Source: Rhypophila decipiens | Taxonomy: Eukaryota; Ascomycota; Sordariomycetes; Sordariales; Naviculisporaceae | Direction: 5' to 3' | Assembly: GCA_033297075.1 (NCBI GenBank) | Contig: MU858046.1 | Location: 124,001 to 188,000 of the forward strand | Length of the DNA: 64,000 nucleotides | Shown: positions 12,582-23,629 of the stretch, in pieces | Position numbering within the stretch: the first letter of the stretch is position 1 | How the letters are laid out: every line of letters starts with the position of its first letter | Translations under genes and position numbers: made by a program | Notes under the pieces: generated by a model | Database searches by the model: none | What the model was told of the DNA's origin: nothing | The model's input: only the letters and a program-made list of their open reading frames with translations

Positions 12582-15500
12582 ATGCCTCCCTCAGCAGCCA
12601 CACCATCCCAAAAGCTTCACCCAATTCTCGCAAGTCTCAACCCGGCGCAGGCCCGGGCTGTAAGCTCCGATGCAGCCACTGTAGCCATCCTGGCCGGTCC
12701 AGGAAGCGGCAAAACTCACACCCTCACTTCCCGTGTGGTATGGCTCGTGGATCACGTGGGATACCGCCCCGAGGATGTCGTGGTCGCTACTTTTACCGTC
12801 AAGGCCGCCCGCGAAATGCAGGAGCGCATTGGAAAGGCCATTGGAAACGGACGGGAGAGGAAACTCATCCTTGGCACATTTCACAGCATCGCTCGACGCT
12901 ACCTGGCCGCCTATGGTCGCAAGATCGGCCTGAGCCAAAAGTTTGGCATTGCTGATGACGGCGATTCGAGATCCATCATTAACAGAATCATCAAACGCCT
13001 TCAACTTCCTCTCGAAGCCCCAGTTGCCAGAGCATGGATCAGCAAGAAGAAAGCAAAAGGGACAGACGTGGCAGCTGCCCCTGCACGTCAAAAGCCAGCC
13101 ACAACTCCAGGACTCCAGGATCTGGAGACGTGCTACGCCGAATACCAAGCCCATCTTGAGCGGTCAAATCTTCTTGATTACGATGATCTCTTGGTCCGCT
13201 GCGTCGAGTTGCTTCAGAAATTTCCCTCTTGCGTCGCAAACGTCCAGACTGTGCTCATTGATGAGTATCAAGACACCAATGGCGTTCAGTATGAGCTGAT
13301 GAAGCTGCTTGCTCAGGAGAGGAGAAGAATTACCATTGTCGGGGACCCTGACCAGAGCATATATGGTTGGCGATCTGCAGAGATCAGGAACCTGTGGCGA
13401 CTCCTGCGAGACTTTCCGGGTACCGACGAGATTTCTCTCGAAGAGAACTACCGTTCTTCTCAGTCTATTCTAGAATTCTCACTGCAAGTGATACAGCAGG
13501 ACACCAAGCGATACCAAAAGGTGTTGAAGCCCATACACAACCGGGGAACACGACCCGTTTTGCGAAAGCTTAGGAGTGCATCTGTGGAAGCGCAATGGAT
13601 CGTCTCGGAGATTCGCAGAGCCATCTATATGTCTGGCGAAATGCTTAACCACGGTGACGTTGCTGTTTTGCTGCGATCTGCCTCGTTGTCGAGACATGTC
13701 GAGAGCGCGCTTGGGAAGGCTGGGATTCCGTACAAGATGGTGGGAGGTTTCAAGTTCTACGAGCGAGCCGAGATCAAGACCATCATCGACTATCTCCGGG
13801 TAATACATCAGCCTGAAAACAACGATGCATTGGGACGGATAATGAACGTTCCACGTCGAGGAATCGGCGAGGGAACCGTTAAAACCCTCATTGAGGAGGC
13901 TGAAAAGTCGTCCCTCAGTCTGTGGGATTTGCTCTCCAAGCATTGCCGCGGAGATCGCCAGGCCAAAACCAAGATCACGAAGCCTGCAGAGCAGAAGATT
14001 GGTGGCGATCTGTTCAGATTGCTGAACGGACTACGGAAGCGAATCTCAGAGGCGTCGGAGAGTACACCATTTGGGCTGGTCGAGCTGATACAGCACCTTT
14101 TGACGGGCATCAATTTTCAAAAATGGCTCCAAGATAGCCAGCCGGAAGAACATGAACAGCGATGGGCAAACGTCCAGGAATTTGTCAACATGGCTGCGGA
14201 TTTCGAGAGGGACCTAGCGCAGGTAGGCGATGATACCCTCCCAGAAATAGATGGACTCGAGCAGTCGACAGAAGTCGAGGTATTGCCCAAGTTTCTGGCC
14301 AATGTGTCCCTCGCATCAGACGCCCAGAAAGGCGAGGACGGCCAGGAAAACAAACCGGTTGTCACCATCTCGACCATCCACGCAGCCAAAGGTCTGGAGT
14401 GGCCGATTGTCTTTGTCCCCGCCGTATACACTGGCTCGATCCCCCATTCCCGATCTGAGGACGGCGATGAAGAAAGAAGATTGCTCTACGTCGCAATGAC
14501 AAGGGCTCAGTCTCTGCTCTATCTCAGCTATCCGATGTATATTTCTCAGTCGAATGGGGGGCAAAATGAGCTATCGCCTTTCGTCGAACCCATCAGCAGC
14601 TCTTTCGCAAAGAAAGGACCATGTTTCGAACGGCCAATCCTGTCCCAGATGGCCCAGATCTTGGGACGCGAGCTGCCGTCGGAGAGTGCCATCTTCGGCT
14701 CGCTTCCACTGAATTTCAACCCTGGTGATGATTTACATCCCGTCGACCCGGAAGAGAGTCTCAAGAATCTGGATGACAAGCGTGCCCGGGGTGGTGAGGG
14801 CGAACAGCAAGCCTACTGGCCGAGATCAAAAAGGCCCAGACTTGCTGCCCCGCCAGTCAACCAAGACAATGGGCAAGAGCAGGCATGGGAAAAGGGCTAT
14901 GCCACTACCATGGAACGATCATCGAGCTTTACCGTCTCCGCATTGCCTGGCTTCGTCAGTGTCGGTGCTATCCAGGGCTCGCTGATGGCAGCCAACGCCG
15001 AGGCAGACGCCAAGAGGCAACAAGAGAAGGACTTCAAAGCCAGAAGATCCGCTGCCACCAAACGGCCTGCTGATCAACAGTCCATCTTGGGGTTTGTCAA
15101 GAGCAGCATCTCAACCGCTGATGTCTCACTCCCCAAACTGCCTCCCCAGAGCTCATTCACGCTGAATAAAGGCAAAGTAACATATAACGACCCGGCCCCG
15201 CCAAAACCGGCTATCGATCCCTCCTTGTCTTCTCACAAGATTGGGAACGGGCGTCTGATGCCGCGCCAGTCCACATTCCCACAGACAACAACAACAAATG
15301 ATAGTGCAGCCAGCACAACAACAAATGCCAACAACACAAAACCCAAGCAATACGCTCATTTTTCCAGCTCACCCACAAAGCCCGCCGAGAAGGAGGAGGA
15401 AGAAGAAGGAAAAGATGCAGACAAGGAAGAAGAAGATGATGATGATTCACCCCCGGAACCAACTCGCTCAGCAGCCTGTCTTCACGCCACGACGTATAAC

Positions 15501-15689
15501 CTGCCCAAAGGCCTCGGCGGTATCGGTGGCTTACGAAGGCCCGCTGGATTGAGTAATACTCGGGTGGGCAAGGGCGTTGCTGCTGCGGGCAGGGTAGGTA
15601 GTGGTGGTGCTGCTTCCGGTCCGGGCGCGGCTTTGGATCGGCTGCGGAAACCGTTCAAGCCTTTGACGATGAATCGGGGCACGAGATGA
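12582..15689 (+). CDS. srs2: UvrD/Rep-family DNA helicase, Srs2-like
   Basis: A superfamily 1A 3'-5' DNA helicase of the Srs2 type, which by family knowledge strips Rad51 filaments to limit recombination at forks. One intronless exon encodes 1035 aa. Visible motifs: Q-motif region LNPAQ (~19-23), Walker A GPGSGKT (39-45), motif II DEYQD (227-231), then GDPDQSIYGWR, EENYRSS, HAAKGLEW (600-607) and YVAMTRAQ (636-643). The C-terminal third is low in complexity, with acidic runs. It contains QQSILGFV (832-839), which fits a PCNA-interacting QxxhxxFh box, in keeping with Srs2 recruitment by PCNA. I chose the ATG at 12582 because the protein then starts shortly before the Q motif, as helicases of this family do; the upstream ATG at 12345 would prepend hydrophobic sequence. 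A nuclear location is expected. Confidence 0.93.
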   Translation: MPPSAATPSQKLHPILASLNPAQARAVSSDAATVAILAGPGSGKTHTLTSRVVWLVDHVGYRPEDVVVATFTVKAAREMQERIGKAIGNGRERKLILGTFHSIARRYLAAYGRKIGLSQKFGIADDGDSRSIINRIIKRLQLPLEAPVARAWISKKKAKGTDVAAAPARQKPATTPGLQDLETCYAEYQAHLERSNLLDYDDLLVRCVELLQKFPSCVANVQTVLIDEYQDTNGVQYELMKLLAQERRRITIVGDPDQSIYGWRSAEIRNLWRLLRDFPGTDEISLEENYRSSQSILEFSLQVIQQDTKRYQKVLKPIHNRGTRPVLRKLRSASVEAQWIVSEIRRAIYMSGEMLNHGDVAVLLRSASLSRHVESALGKAGIPYKMVGGFKFYERAEIKTIIDYLRVIHQPENNDALGRIMNVPRRGIGEGTVKTLIEEAEKSSLSLWDLLSKHCRGDRQAKTKITKPAEQKIGGDLFRLLNGLRKRISEASESTPFGLVELIQHLLTGINFQKWLQDSQPEEHEQRWANVQEFVNMAADFERDLAQVGDDTLPEIDGLEQSTEVEVLPKFLANVSLASDAQKGEDGQENKPVVTISTIHAAKGLEWPIVFVPAVYTGSIPHSRSEDGDEERRLLYVAMTRAQSLLYLSYPMYISQSNGGQNELSPFVEPISSSFAKKGPCFERPILSQMAQILGRELPSESAIFGSLPLNFNPGDDLHPVDPEESLKNLDDKRARGGEGEQQAYWPRSKRPRLAAPPVNQDNGQEQAWEKGYATTMERSSSFTVSALPGFVSVGAIQGSLMAANAEADAKRQQEKDFKARRSAATKRPADQQSILGFVKSSISTADVSLPKLPPQSSFTLNKGKVTYNDPAPPKPAIDPSLSSHKIGNGRLMPRQSTFPQTTTTNDSAASTTTNANNTKPKQYAHFSSSPTKPAEKEEEEEGKDADKEEEDDDDSPPEPTRSAACLHATTYNLPKGLGGIGGLRRPAGLSNTRVGKGVAAAGRVGSGGAASGPGAALDRLRKPFKPLTMNRGTR

Positions 15690-16568
15690 TAATTCTCGTC
15701 ATGGGGTTAGTGACCTTGTCTAGTAGTTGTGATGTTCGTTCGTGGGCAGGTCTACTAGGCAGCAGGTCGTATGGGAAATTTACTTATATATAAACACTTG
15801 GTAAGAGCATGCTAATACGGCAGATATGAATGATATCAATGAATGCAATTTTCTTTTATCTAGCTTTACGGCGGCGCGGTGTCCATTGCTAATGACAATG
15901 GGCGAGCTGTTCATAGTGAAACCTTTGATGCGTAAACGAATGTTACCGAAATTTCACTTCAAGCCCGAGGGAAGTTCACGGTCGAGACCGTTGCTGCCAT
16001 AGTAAGCTTGGTCAAAAGCCCACCAGAGGTCCCCAAGACCAAACAGGTCAAGTCAAGGTTGCTTTAGTAACAACATGGATGCGAAAAAAGGAGACAATCT
16101 TGGTTCTCAGATCAGGGAAATACAATGCAATACATCACACGAAGCACATGAGCACAATGAAGGATGAATGGTTTTGTATTGACGCGGTCCCCAGCGAACC
16201 ACCACTTCATAATTAATATCTGCTTCACAGCTTCCTTTCGGACTGGCCCCGGGTCCCTTGTCGAACCTCAGCCATGCATACCCCAATGCCTTTCATTCAC
16301 AAACAAAATATACCGACGAGCCTCGCCGTTGGTCGGTTGCCGTATATTTCTCCCAAAACTCCTTGCCGATCGATCAAAATGAAGAATGCCGAGACGTGTA
16401 TGGTCCCCCTGCCCGAGCTGGCTGTAAAGGTTAAGAAAGGAAAAATAAAGGGGATATCATGATAAAACATGGAAAGAAAAGGAAAAGTTAAATGGAAATG
16501 GAAATAAAGAAGAATAAAAACAGGTTTCGAATCGAAAACGGGATACATGGTCAGTCGAGAAGACATCA
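15690..16568. other. Convergent 3' flanks, no gene seen
   Basis: The helicase gene (plus) and the dehydrogenase-like gene (minus) converge here. I see only probable 3' untranslated sequence; the part just beyond the minus-strand stop, about 16430-16540, is purine-rich on the plus strand. No RNA gene is recognised. Confidence 0.5.
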
Positions 16569-18168
16569 TCAGCCGACGGCAAAGAAAGCACCTCCTACAA
16601 GAGACAAGGTTAGCGTCACGCCAACCAACAATAAAGATTCATAACTTCGCGGAACGACGGCACCTGTAGTAGCAGCATTCTCATTACCGATACCACCGCC
16701 ACCGCCGTTGTTACCGCCTCCCTGATCAGAGGAACCCCCATTGTTCGAGGGAACTCCTGACCCATCCGCCGAAGTCCTGACTACGACGTATATCTCGCCG
16801 GTCGAGTCGCTCGTCATGAATAGCCGCTCCTGGGAATCGAAAGCTAAGCCGACGGGTCGGAAGCAGTTGCCTGGGCAGGCACTCGGATCCTGGTTGCTGA
16901 GGATAGGCACCGCGGCGGTAATGCTGGTCCTTGGTTCTGTCGGCTCGCCGTTGGCAAAAGCAATCACCGAGAGCATGTAGCCAGCGGGGTCGTCGCGATT
17001 CCAGCTACCGTGGAAGCTGACATAGGCGAGCGTTCCGTTGGGGTTGAACTTGATATCAAGAGGGGCGGTGTGGGCCTTGACAAAGTGTTAAATGTTGAGG
17101 CTAGAAACAATCACAAGAGGAAAAGACTCGGGAACACACCTGAAAGGTCAAACGTGGAGGTGTAAACATGAGCATACACAGGTCATCGTTAACATCGCTG
17201 CTCGCGTCGTGCGAGAACTGCCATCCGACCGTCATATTCCCTACATCCGGAATATCGGTTCCCCACACAGCGAGACAGCCCGGATAGCCGTGGTTCGCAC
17301 TCTGAATAGTCATTGTGCCGTTCAAAAAGCCATGGAAGTTCATCTCCTCGCCGGGATTGTTCTCATGGATATCGACGCCCTTCCGAGTCACTTGGTCGGC
17401 GCTGTTCTCCACGCTGAAGATGCCACCAGTGATGGGCTCTTCGGCAACGCCAACTGAGTTCCGTAGGCCCCAGCCCAGGACTGTGCCGTCGGTGTAGTTA
17501 TAGATTCGTTTACCTTTCAGCTCGGTGAGGTTGAAAGAGCGGATCTGTGAGATTCCAGTGCGCATGTCGGTGGCTTGGGGGTCGATATTTGCGGCAGATC
17601 CTTGCGAGACGAGGAGTATGTCTGGCTGCTTCTTGGAGAGAAGGAGGGTTCTTGTGCTGTGACCTGAGGTGGACATGCCATTGATCAGGGTGCGTGGGTT
17701 GCTCGCCGTGGCAGCAACCGGGTCGTAGGTCCAGCTGAATACTTCGGATTCTGTCGAGGCGTAGAGGGTCTTTCCATCCTGGGAAAGGTCGATTCCATGG
17801 TTAAGCTGTTGACCAGATTAGTCGTCAGTGCCTAAACCAGTGAGCTATGTTTATGAAATATAAGATAGCACCTCTTTGTTGTCGACGAGTGTGGTAGTGT
17901 TGCCCATGCCAATACAGGTGTTTCCGTCATCCTGGAGGGTGATATGGGTGATGCCAACACCAGACTCGACGACAAGAAGGGCACCTTTGGTGTCAAACAA
18001 GATGCTCCGAGGTTTTGTCAAGCCCGAGATAATCAGCTGAGCAGCATAACCCTCGGCAACCACGGGTGCAGGGTATGAGGGACTCATGGAGCGTGAACAC
18101 GATTGTGCGTCTGCTCCGAGTGCCAGGAGCAGCGCCACAATGGTGAATCGGCGAATGAGGTTGGCCAT
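16569..18168 (-). CDS. Secreted GPI-anchored PQQ/L-sorbosone dehydrogenase-like protein (AA12-like)
   Basis: Three exons (18168-17872, 17805-17140, 17075-16569; introns of 66 and 64 nt) encode 489 aa. Residues 1-21 are a clear signal peptide ending GADA|QS. The body resembles the six-bladed propeller of soluble glucose/L-sorbosone dehydrogenases: LNHGI just after intron 1 holds the histidine expected at the PQQ site, HENNPGEEMN and NHGYPGC follow, and FHGSWNRDDPAGY sits in exon 3. Several N-glycosylation sequons and paired cysteines (SACPGNC) suit an extracellular protein. The C-terminus is a Gly/Asn/Ser-rich linker followed by a hydrophobic tail, typical of a GPI signal, so wall or membrane attachment is likely. 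By family knowledge the substrate would be a sugar or aldose, with PQQ as cofactor; the exact substrate cannot be told. No redox partner gene is adjacent. Confidence 0.87.
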
Positions 18169-19337
18169 GTTTGCTGTCTTGCTTATCTCCGGGTCGCAGT
18201 TGAAGTATAAGTATTCTGGCGGCACGGAAAATCGATGGCACAGGGTGGTTGAAGAAGTGGAATTGTTCTTTTACAAACGAATCTCGATCTTCTTAAGGTC
18301 GATCATATGCAAACTGAAAGATAAAACTCAATCGGTCAGCCGGTCAGCGGTCATCGGTCTTCTATTTTCAGTCTGGACCTTCCGGTGAGAAGAAGAGTCT
18401 GCGGTAACGGGGGGCACATCTTCGGCAGTCTTCCGCCTCGATTCTCCATCCAGATGGAAGGACCAAGTGGAAACTTCCTTCCTAGACTGAGATCGCGTTT
18501 GGGTTGGTCCGCTCGTTTATGCGGCAGTTACTGGGAGACTTTGCGCATTGAGGAAAGGACCGAGAGCTCTATGCTAACCTTGGTGGATGGAGTGAGAGCC
18601 AAGAACATTGGCGGCAGCGACGACCCAGGTCTCTCTTTCAGAATCCATAAAACCTCCGACAACCAAAATGTCTTATTTCATAGGGAGCAATTGGTCGATT
18701 CTGCTGCAATGTTTAGCATATTTGCAGAAGTGACAGATTTTTCGTTTCCCATATTGATGATTGGGCCAGCTCCACGTGCAACAGGTGAAAGGTCTTGCTG
18801 TCTCGACAAGTCCTTCGAGGTTGCACCTTTACAAAAGCACATCCCGTCTTTCTGGGTCTCTGATGTCATTTCCCGCGATCTCAAACCAGCGAGCGACGAT
18901 CCTCTTGATCAATGATCTTGGCTCCCAACCTCTTGTGCCTCTATCCGAGAAAAGGTTCAACAACCAAGTCAGTACTCAACCTCCAATTCCCAATATCTTT
19001 GAGCGGCATATTTGCAGAGTTGGTGAATATCACAAACGGAGTGGAATCTCACTTGATGTCTGTGGATGCCATGTCTCATCAGATCCAGGCACCGAGATAA
19101 ATCCGCACTAACGACTTGACTGCATCGAAACTCCATGTCGTGTCACCACGCACACCTCCTACCACAGCGAATTCTGGACAACACAGTTTGGCATTTTGTA
19201 CGGGCGTATTTATTCTAATGTATTGTTTTGTGAGGATGATATATTCGTGATTCGTGCCGTGCCGATATCCGCGAGCCACCCACCAGCGTCAGAACAAATC
19301 CCACACTCAGCGGCTACCATAGATACAGGATCTGAAC
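18169..19337. other. Intergenic, no supported gene
   Basis: This lies upstream of the dehydrogenase-like gene and downstream of the aldolase gene, both on the minus strand. A 176-codon plus-strand frame (18385-18915) opens at GTG and shows no domain. I see no repeat or RNA gene. Confidence 0.5.
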
Positions 19338-20453
19338 TCAAAGTCCTCGAAGTTTGCTTGAGGTCTTCAGCGCCGTAGTGCGTTCATAGAGTCGATTGAG
19401 AGCCGTTATCGGGTCAACCTCCTTACCCATGAGCTGGGCTACCTTATATTCAGAAGGCAAGTCTGGATCAAGAAATACTGATAATGCTTCCCGGATTTCC
19501 GTCTTCTGCGCCTCGCTCAGAGGTAAATAGGGCCTCCTAGGTTGGAACATGTTTTGTCTGTCCTCGGCGGAGATCCCAGCCTGGGCCGGTATCGCCATGC
19601 TCGCAGCGTATTTGATGGCAGCAATCCCTCCTGCCTTGCAAGCCTGTTCGGCGAGCGCAAGCGCTTGGTGCAATTGCAAGACTACATCATCAGCCTTTCT
19701 CTTATCCCATCCTTGCACATCCGCAAAGAGCCCATCACGAAAGCCAGTATAGATCCGGTAAACATCGGCGATAAGTCCCGGAAAGACGTTGGCAAAGGCA
19801 GCGATGCATCCAGCACTGCCAACCGCCAGACCACCGAGCAAGAAGTCGCTCTGCCCACCAAGGACGGCAAATCTCTCAGGAGGAAACTCAGCAGCCAGTC
19901 TCGTAATCTTGGCCACAGAGCCACACGTTAGTTTGACGCCCACAATATTCTCATGCTTCCTCACCAGCGCGGCAATCGTCGCGCTGTCCAGATCAATCCC
20001 ATTACAGACCCCAGGAAAATTATAAAGCACCACAGGAAGCGGCGACCTCGTCGCCACCTCGTCAAAAAACCCGTTAATCACAGCCGGCGAGGTAGCCGGC
20101 TTCCCAAAATAAGCAGGCGGCAAGACAAGCGCATAATCAGCGCCCGCCGTGGCAGCATCGCTGATGAACTCGAGGACTTGTCTCGTCGAGTGGCCGCTTA
20201 CCCCCGCCATGATGGGGAACCCCTCGGGCACACTGGCCCGGGCGAGGGTCAGGAGCTGAAAGCGCTCTTCGCGGGTTAGGAGGAAGGTCTCGGCGTTGGT
20301 GCCGAGGATGACTAGGCCCGCGAGGTTGAGCGCGGGTGAGGAGAGGTAGGCGTAGTATTTTGCTTGGTTGGAGATACAGAGAGTGTCTTCGACTGGGTGG
20401 AAGAGGGTTATGGACGGACACCAGACGCCCGAGGGGGGGACTTTGGGCGCCAT
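19338..20453 (-). CDS. DapA/HOGA-family class I aldolase
   Basis: A single exon encodes 371 aa of the dihydrodipicolinate synthase / N-acetylneuraminate lyase superfamily of (beta/alpha)8 aldolases that form a Schiff base. Visible signatures: GTNAETFLLT (51-60; GTTGE-like in relatives), MAGVSGHSTRQ (82-92), the catalytic tyrosine in VLYNFPG (Tyr144) and the Schiff-base lysine in VGVKLTCG (Lys174). The GGQSDFLLGGLAVGSAGCI segment matches the later barrel strands. Fungal members include 4-hydroxy-2-oxoglutarate aldolase-like proteins and the 2-keto-3-deoxy-L-galactonate aldolase of D-galacturonate catabolism; the sequence does not let me choose. The C-terminus runs about 40 residues beyond the usual end. 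No mitochondrial presequence is evident. There are no sugar-acid pathway neighbours, so the substrate stays open. Confidence 0.88.
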   Translation of the reverse strand: MAPKVPPSGVWCPSITLFHPVEDTLCISNQAKYYAYLSSPALNLAGLVILGTNAETFLLTREERFQLLTLARASVPEGFPIMAGVSGHSTRQVLEFISDAATAGADYALVLPPAYFGKPATSPAVINGFFDEVATRSPLPVVLYNFPGVCNGIDLDSATIAALVRKHENIVGVKLTCGSVAKITRLAAEFPPERFAVLGGQSDFLLGGLAVGSAGCIAAFANVFPGLIADVYRIYTGFRDGLFADVQGWDKRKADDVVLQLHQALALAEQACKAGGIAAIKYAASMAIPAQAGISAEDRQNMFQPRRPYLPLSEAQKTEIREALSVFLDPDLPSEYKVAQLMGKEVDPITALNRLYERTTALKTSSKLRGL

Positions 20454-21677
20454 GATGGGATTTCTCTTTTGTTTCTAGGCCTGGCGGCGATGTGAGGACT
20501 TGGATCGTGACGGTGGGAAGAGCTGAGATGATTGACGAATAGTCAGGGGCAAGGTAAGTTAGCAAGAGTAAAGAAGAAAATCACGGCCAGCTGGCGGATG
20601 ATGGGATTCACCGTTCAAAAGATTATCGGAAGCCGGGTATGGTATCCCGCAATTCTTCGGGCTTGTATCTTCGGGCTCCTGGAAGGAGCGCCAATCAAGC
20701 CCGACTCAAGCCGGGAGGGGAAGGTAGCGGTGGTCGTGCAGGAGCACCTCCTCACCTGCATGTCGGGCCGGGATGGGGCAAGCAGTGCCGTATCTCCGGG
20801 ACTTCTATACATGCAGTAATATACAATATAAAACGAAGAATAACTTCAATACGGACAGAAAGCCCCTATGTATCAAACTTGCTAAATCGTTAAACTTGTC
20901 ATCCATTAAACGACTCTATCCCGTACCAAGACATCGCCCCAGATCAGTACCCTGATTCGTGGGGCTTTCTATCATCGCCATTGCTCATGCCAGATATCCA
21001 CCTGCCTTTTCTAGCATTAGAGAGTGTAAATATGGAGAAACCATCTCCTAGAGTCTTTGTATCCAGTGAGTGATATCACCACGCATGGCCAAGATACCCA
21101 CACCAGCAAACTCCACAGGAGGGCGCTTGATACTCGTTGTACACGGTTTGAACGACCATGTCGTTAGCAGGAAGGTGCGATTGCAAAAGAAAAACTAGCA
21201 TAATGGGTAGCTTAAAGTAACAAGAAGGACAATATGCTACATTTCTATAGAGTCCTCTTAGTCAGCTGCCAATAGATATTGGGGCAAGGGGAAGAAAGAC
21301 GACTCGCTGGTGATTTCCTGGATCCCAGAAACAACGAAACATATATATGTTCTTGCGAATGTTGGCCTATTGGAACAATCAGGCCAAGAAAAGCCAAGTC
21401 ACGCCATTAGACATAGAGTGACTGGCTATCGTGATCCCCGCCATATCTGCATTTTCCTCTCTCGCCCACCGGTATGAGAAAACGTGATAGACAAGACCTG
21501 AATATAAAAAGAAAAAAGAGCAAACACTCCCAGAAACAACCCAACGGCAAAAACAAAGGAAAGTGTAGTAGCGAAAAAGGGGGTCTCAAAACATCAATAA
21601 CAGAAAAAGCCTCACCCAACAACAGCAACAAATCCATGAGAAACAAAAGTCAAGAAGAAGGGCAATGACGGTCCCGA
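20454..21677. other. Intergenic: aldolase promoter and 3' flank of the Whi2-like gene
   Basis: A 1.2-kb gap between two minus-strand genes. Only chance-looking short frames are present. The part near 21480-21670 is A-rich and probably belongs to the 3' end of the Whi2-like transcript. Confidence 0.5.
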
Positions 21678-23629
21678 TCAACGCAAGCCAATAACACTCA
21701 TCTCCAGAGTCCATACCCGACGAATCCAAACCTTGAGTTTCTTGCCCTCGATACCTTCGACATCATCGAGCTCGACACCCTCCCACCAGCACCTACGAGC
21801 AGGTTTGCGCCAGAAAAGGAGCAGTTTCTGCGCCATGCCGACCGCATTGTTGCCCATTTCATTGCCGCGTATATCGGAGCGCAGACGAGCAAGCGCGAGG
21901 GAGCATATGACAGCCTTGTTGGGCTCGCCGGCACGATGACCCCAGGTGTCGTCATGGTTGAAGCCTCTGTAACAATCCCTCTGTCAGTATATATAGCTAG
22001 GTAGGAATACAAGGGAAATTGAGAAAAAAGACTCACCCAGCAGTCAGCATCTCAATAAGATGGGCCTCAGTAGTACCCGGCTCGTCGCTCTTCTTGAGTC
22101 CACTAAAGATACCATTCTGCTTGAGGAGGGCCTTGGCAGCAGCCCGCTTAACGTCAATCATCTCGGCCTGGTCGATTCCTTTCTTGTGAGGGATGGCATA
22201 GAAATCCAGATCCTCGCGCAAGACGATGATACCGGCTCGTTTCTGCATGTCGTCTCTGGCACCAGGGTCGAGAGGAACCACGTCATTGTCCGGGGACCCA
22301 GTGCTGCTGCCGCCGTCTGGGATGGTCTGGGCGACGTTGCGGAAGAAATCGAGCATGTACTGCAGCGAAGCTGGGTCGTACTGTGATTGATGCAAGTCAG
22401 CGACATCGGAGTACAGTGAAAAGAAAGCCTAATTCTCCATTGAGACTCTGATGTCTAAAGCAGCCTTGGTCAGGTGCAGAGACATGCACAGGCTGCCGAG
22501 AAGACCAGCCGACGGACATCGATCAGCATCCAGGAGATCTGGGTGCGTCTCTGAAGACCCCGAAGATGACCCGGCTGCTTCCTCTGCGTCTGATGCAATA
22601 TCGAGACTGTCGAAGGACAGATCAAGTTCTGAAATGGAATTGGTGTCACCCACATCAACTTGAACAGCGTCGCCTTCTGAAAAGCCTCCGCCCATGTGTC
22701 CTTCTGGGAATAAGCCGTTGGGAAACAGCGAGAGAAGGACGAATTCGGGAAGTGTTAGCAGCTCATCCCGGGACAGAGAGAACCGCGTTCCCCTATTTCA
22801 GAAGTTAGCCTGCTTCCAATTCCATCTGAAGTAACTCGAGCGGGGATCAAAACTCACCGCAGGTCCATGGTGATTGTTTCGTCGGCAGCGCCATCTGTAA
22901 AAGTCAGGAGTCAGCATCAGGGGACTAAACAGAACAGACCAGCAAACGATTTGGGTATTCCTTCAACTTACCTCCGAGGGTATTGATAGGCGGTCCGCCT
23001 TGTTGAACCTGAGTAATGATACTCGAGGCTCCTCCTGCGGCAGCCATGAGGTATGTGAATGAGAGGAGGGGACTAGATCCCTCCGAGTAAGCTGGTGGTG
23101 GTTCTGCTTCTTCTTCCTTGGTCCGCGAGGATTCGCCTTTGGTATCTTGCGGGAGCGCTCGCTTGGTCTCTTCCTGGAATCGGGATGCGCTATTCGAAGG
23201 CTGGGTAACAAGCGGGTCGGAGTAGGCCGGTGCAGCAGCAGGGGAGGATGGGCCTTCGTCTGCGTCGTCGTTCGCCGAGTCCTTGTACTGCTCGACTGAG
23301 GGTTCGAAAACGGAAGCAGCTGTTTCGGGGTCGAGGGTCGCGAAAAGGGACGAGAATGGAGGAGGAGATCGGAAGTTGGACGAGCTAGCCGATGCTTCGG
23401 ATGCTGGGTATTGTGGCGGTGGGGAGCGCGAGGTTGAGGCTTCTGCCGGGGAACGGTCGTCTAAATGAAAGCGAAGCAACTCCAAGTCTCGGGGGATGTT
23501 TGCGTCGGTGATTCCTGAATCTTCGTCGACGCTGCGTCGTTTGGGTATGTTGGGCCCGGAGGACGAGCTGCTAGCCTCCTGTGTATCTGACAACGTGATG
23601 GCGGCGGGTCGCGAGTTTCGCGATCTGAC
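21678..23629 (-). CDS. Whi2-like BTB protein (phosphatase/stress-response regulator)
   Basis: Five visible exons (23629-22972, 22894-22858, 22792-22654, 22380-22037, 21966-21678) join in frame across GT-AG introns. The core matches yeast Whi2: IITQV, a BTB-like MDLRGTRFSLSRDELLTLPE, LLSLFPNG, YDPASLQYMLDFFR, IIVLREDLDFY, and the terminal KLLLFWRKPARRCWW with RRVWTLEMSVIGL. Yeast Whi2 acts with Psr1/2 phosphatases in stress and nutrient signalling; the same role is inferred. The N-terminal region is acidic and Ser-rich with two PPxY motifs (PPQY, PPAY). The 5' end is unresolved: the open frame runs up to a TTAG acceptor-like site at 23630-23633 with no ATG in it, except an internal ATG at 23047 just before the IITQV core. 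Either a tiny upstream exon supplies the start (the nearest upstream ATG is at 23815) or translation begins at 23047. Confidence 0.82.

Noticed and set aside
22381..22446. 66-nt intron with GTCTCA donor in the Whi2-like gene
   Set aside because: It also keeps the frame, but the donor at 22653 (GTGGGT) joins QVD directly to YDPASLQ, as expected for the family, and removes non-conserved sequence.
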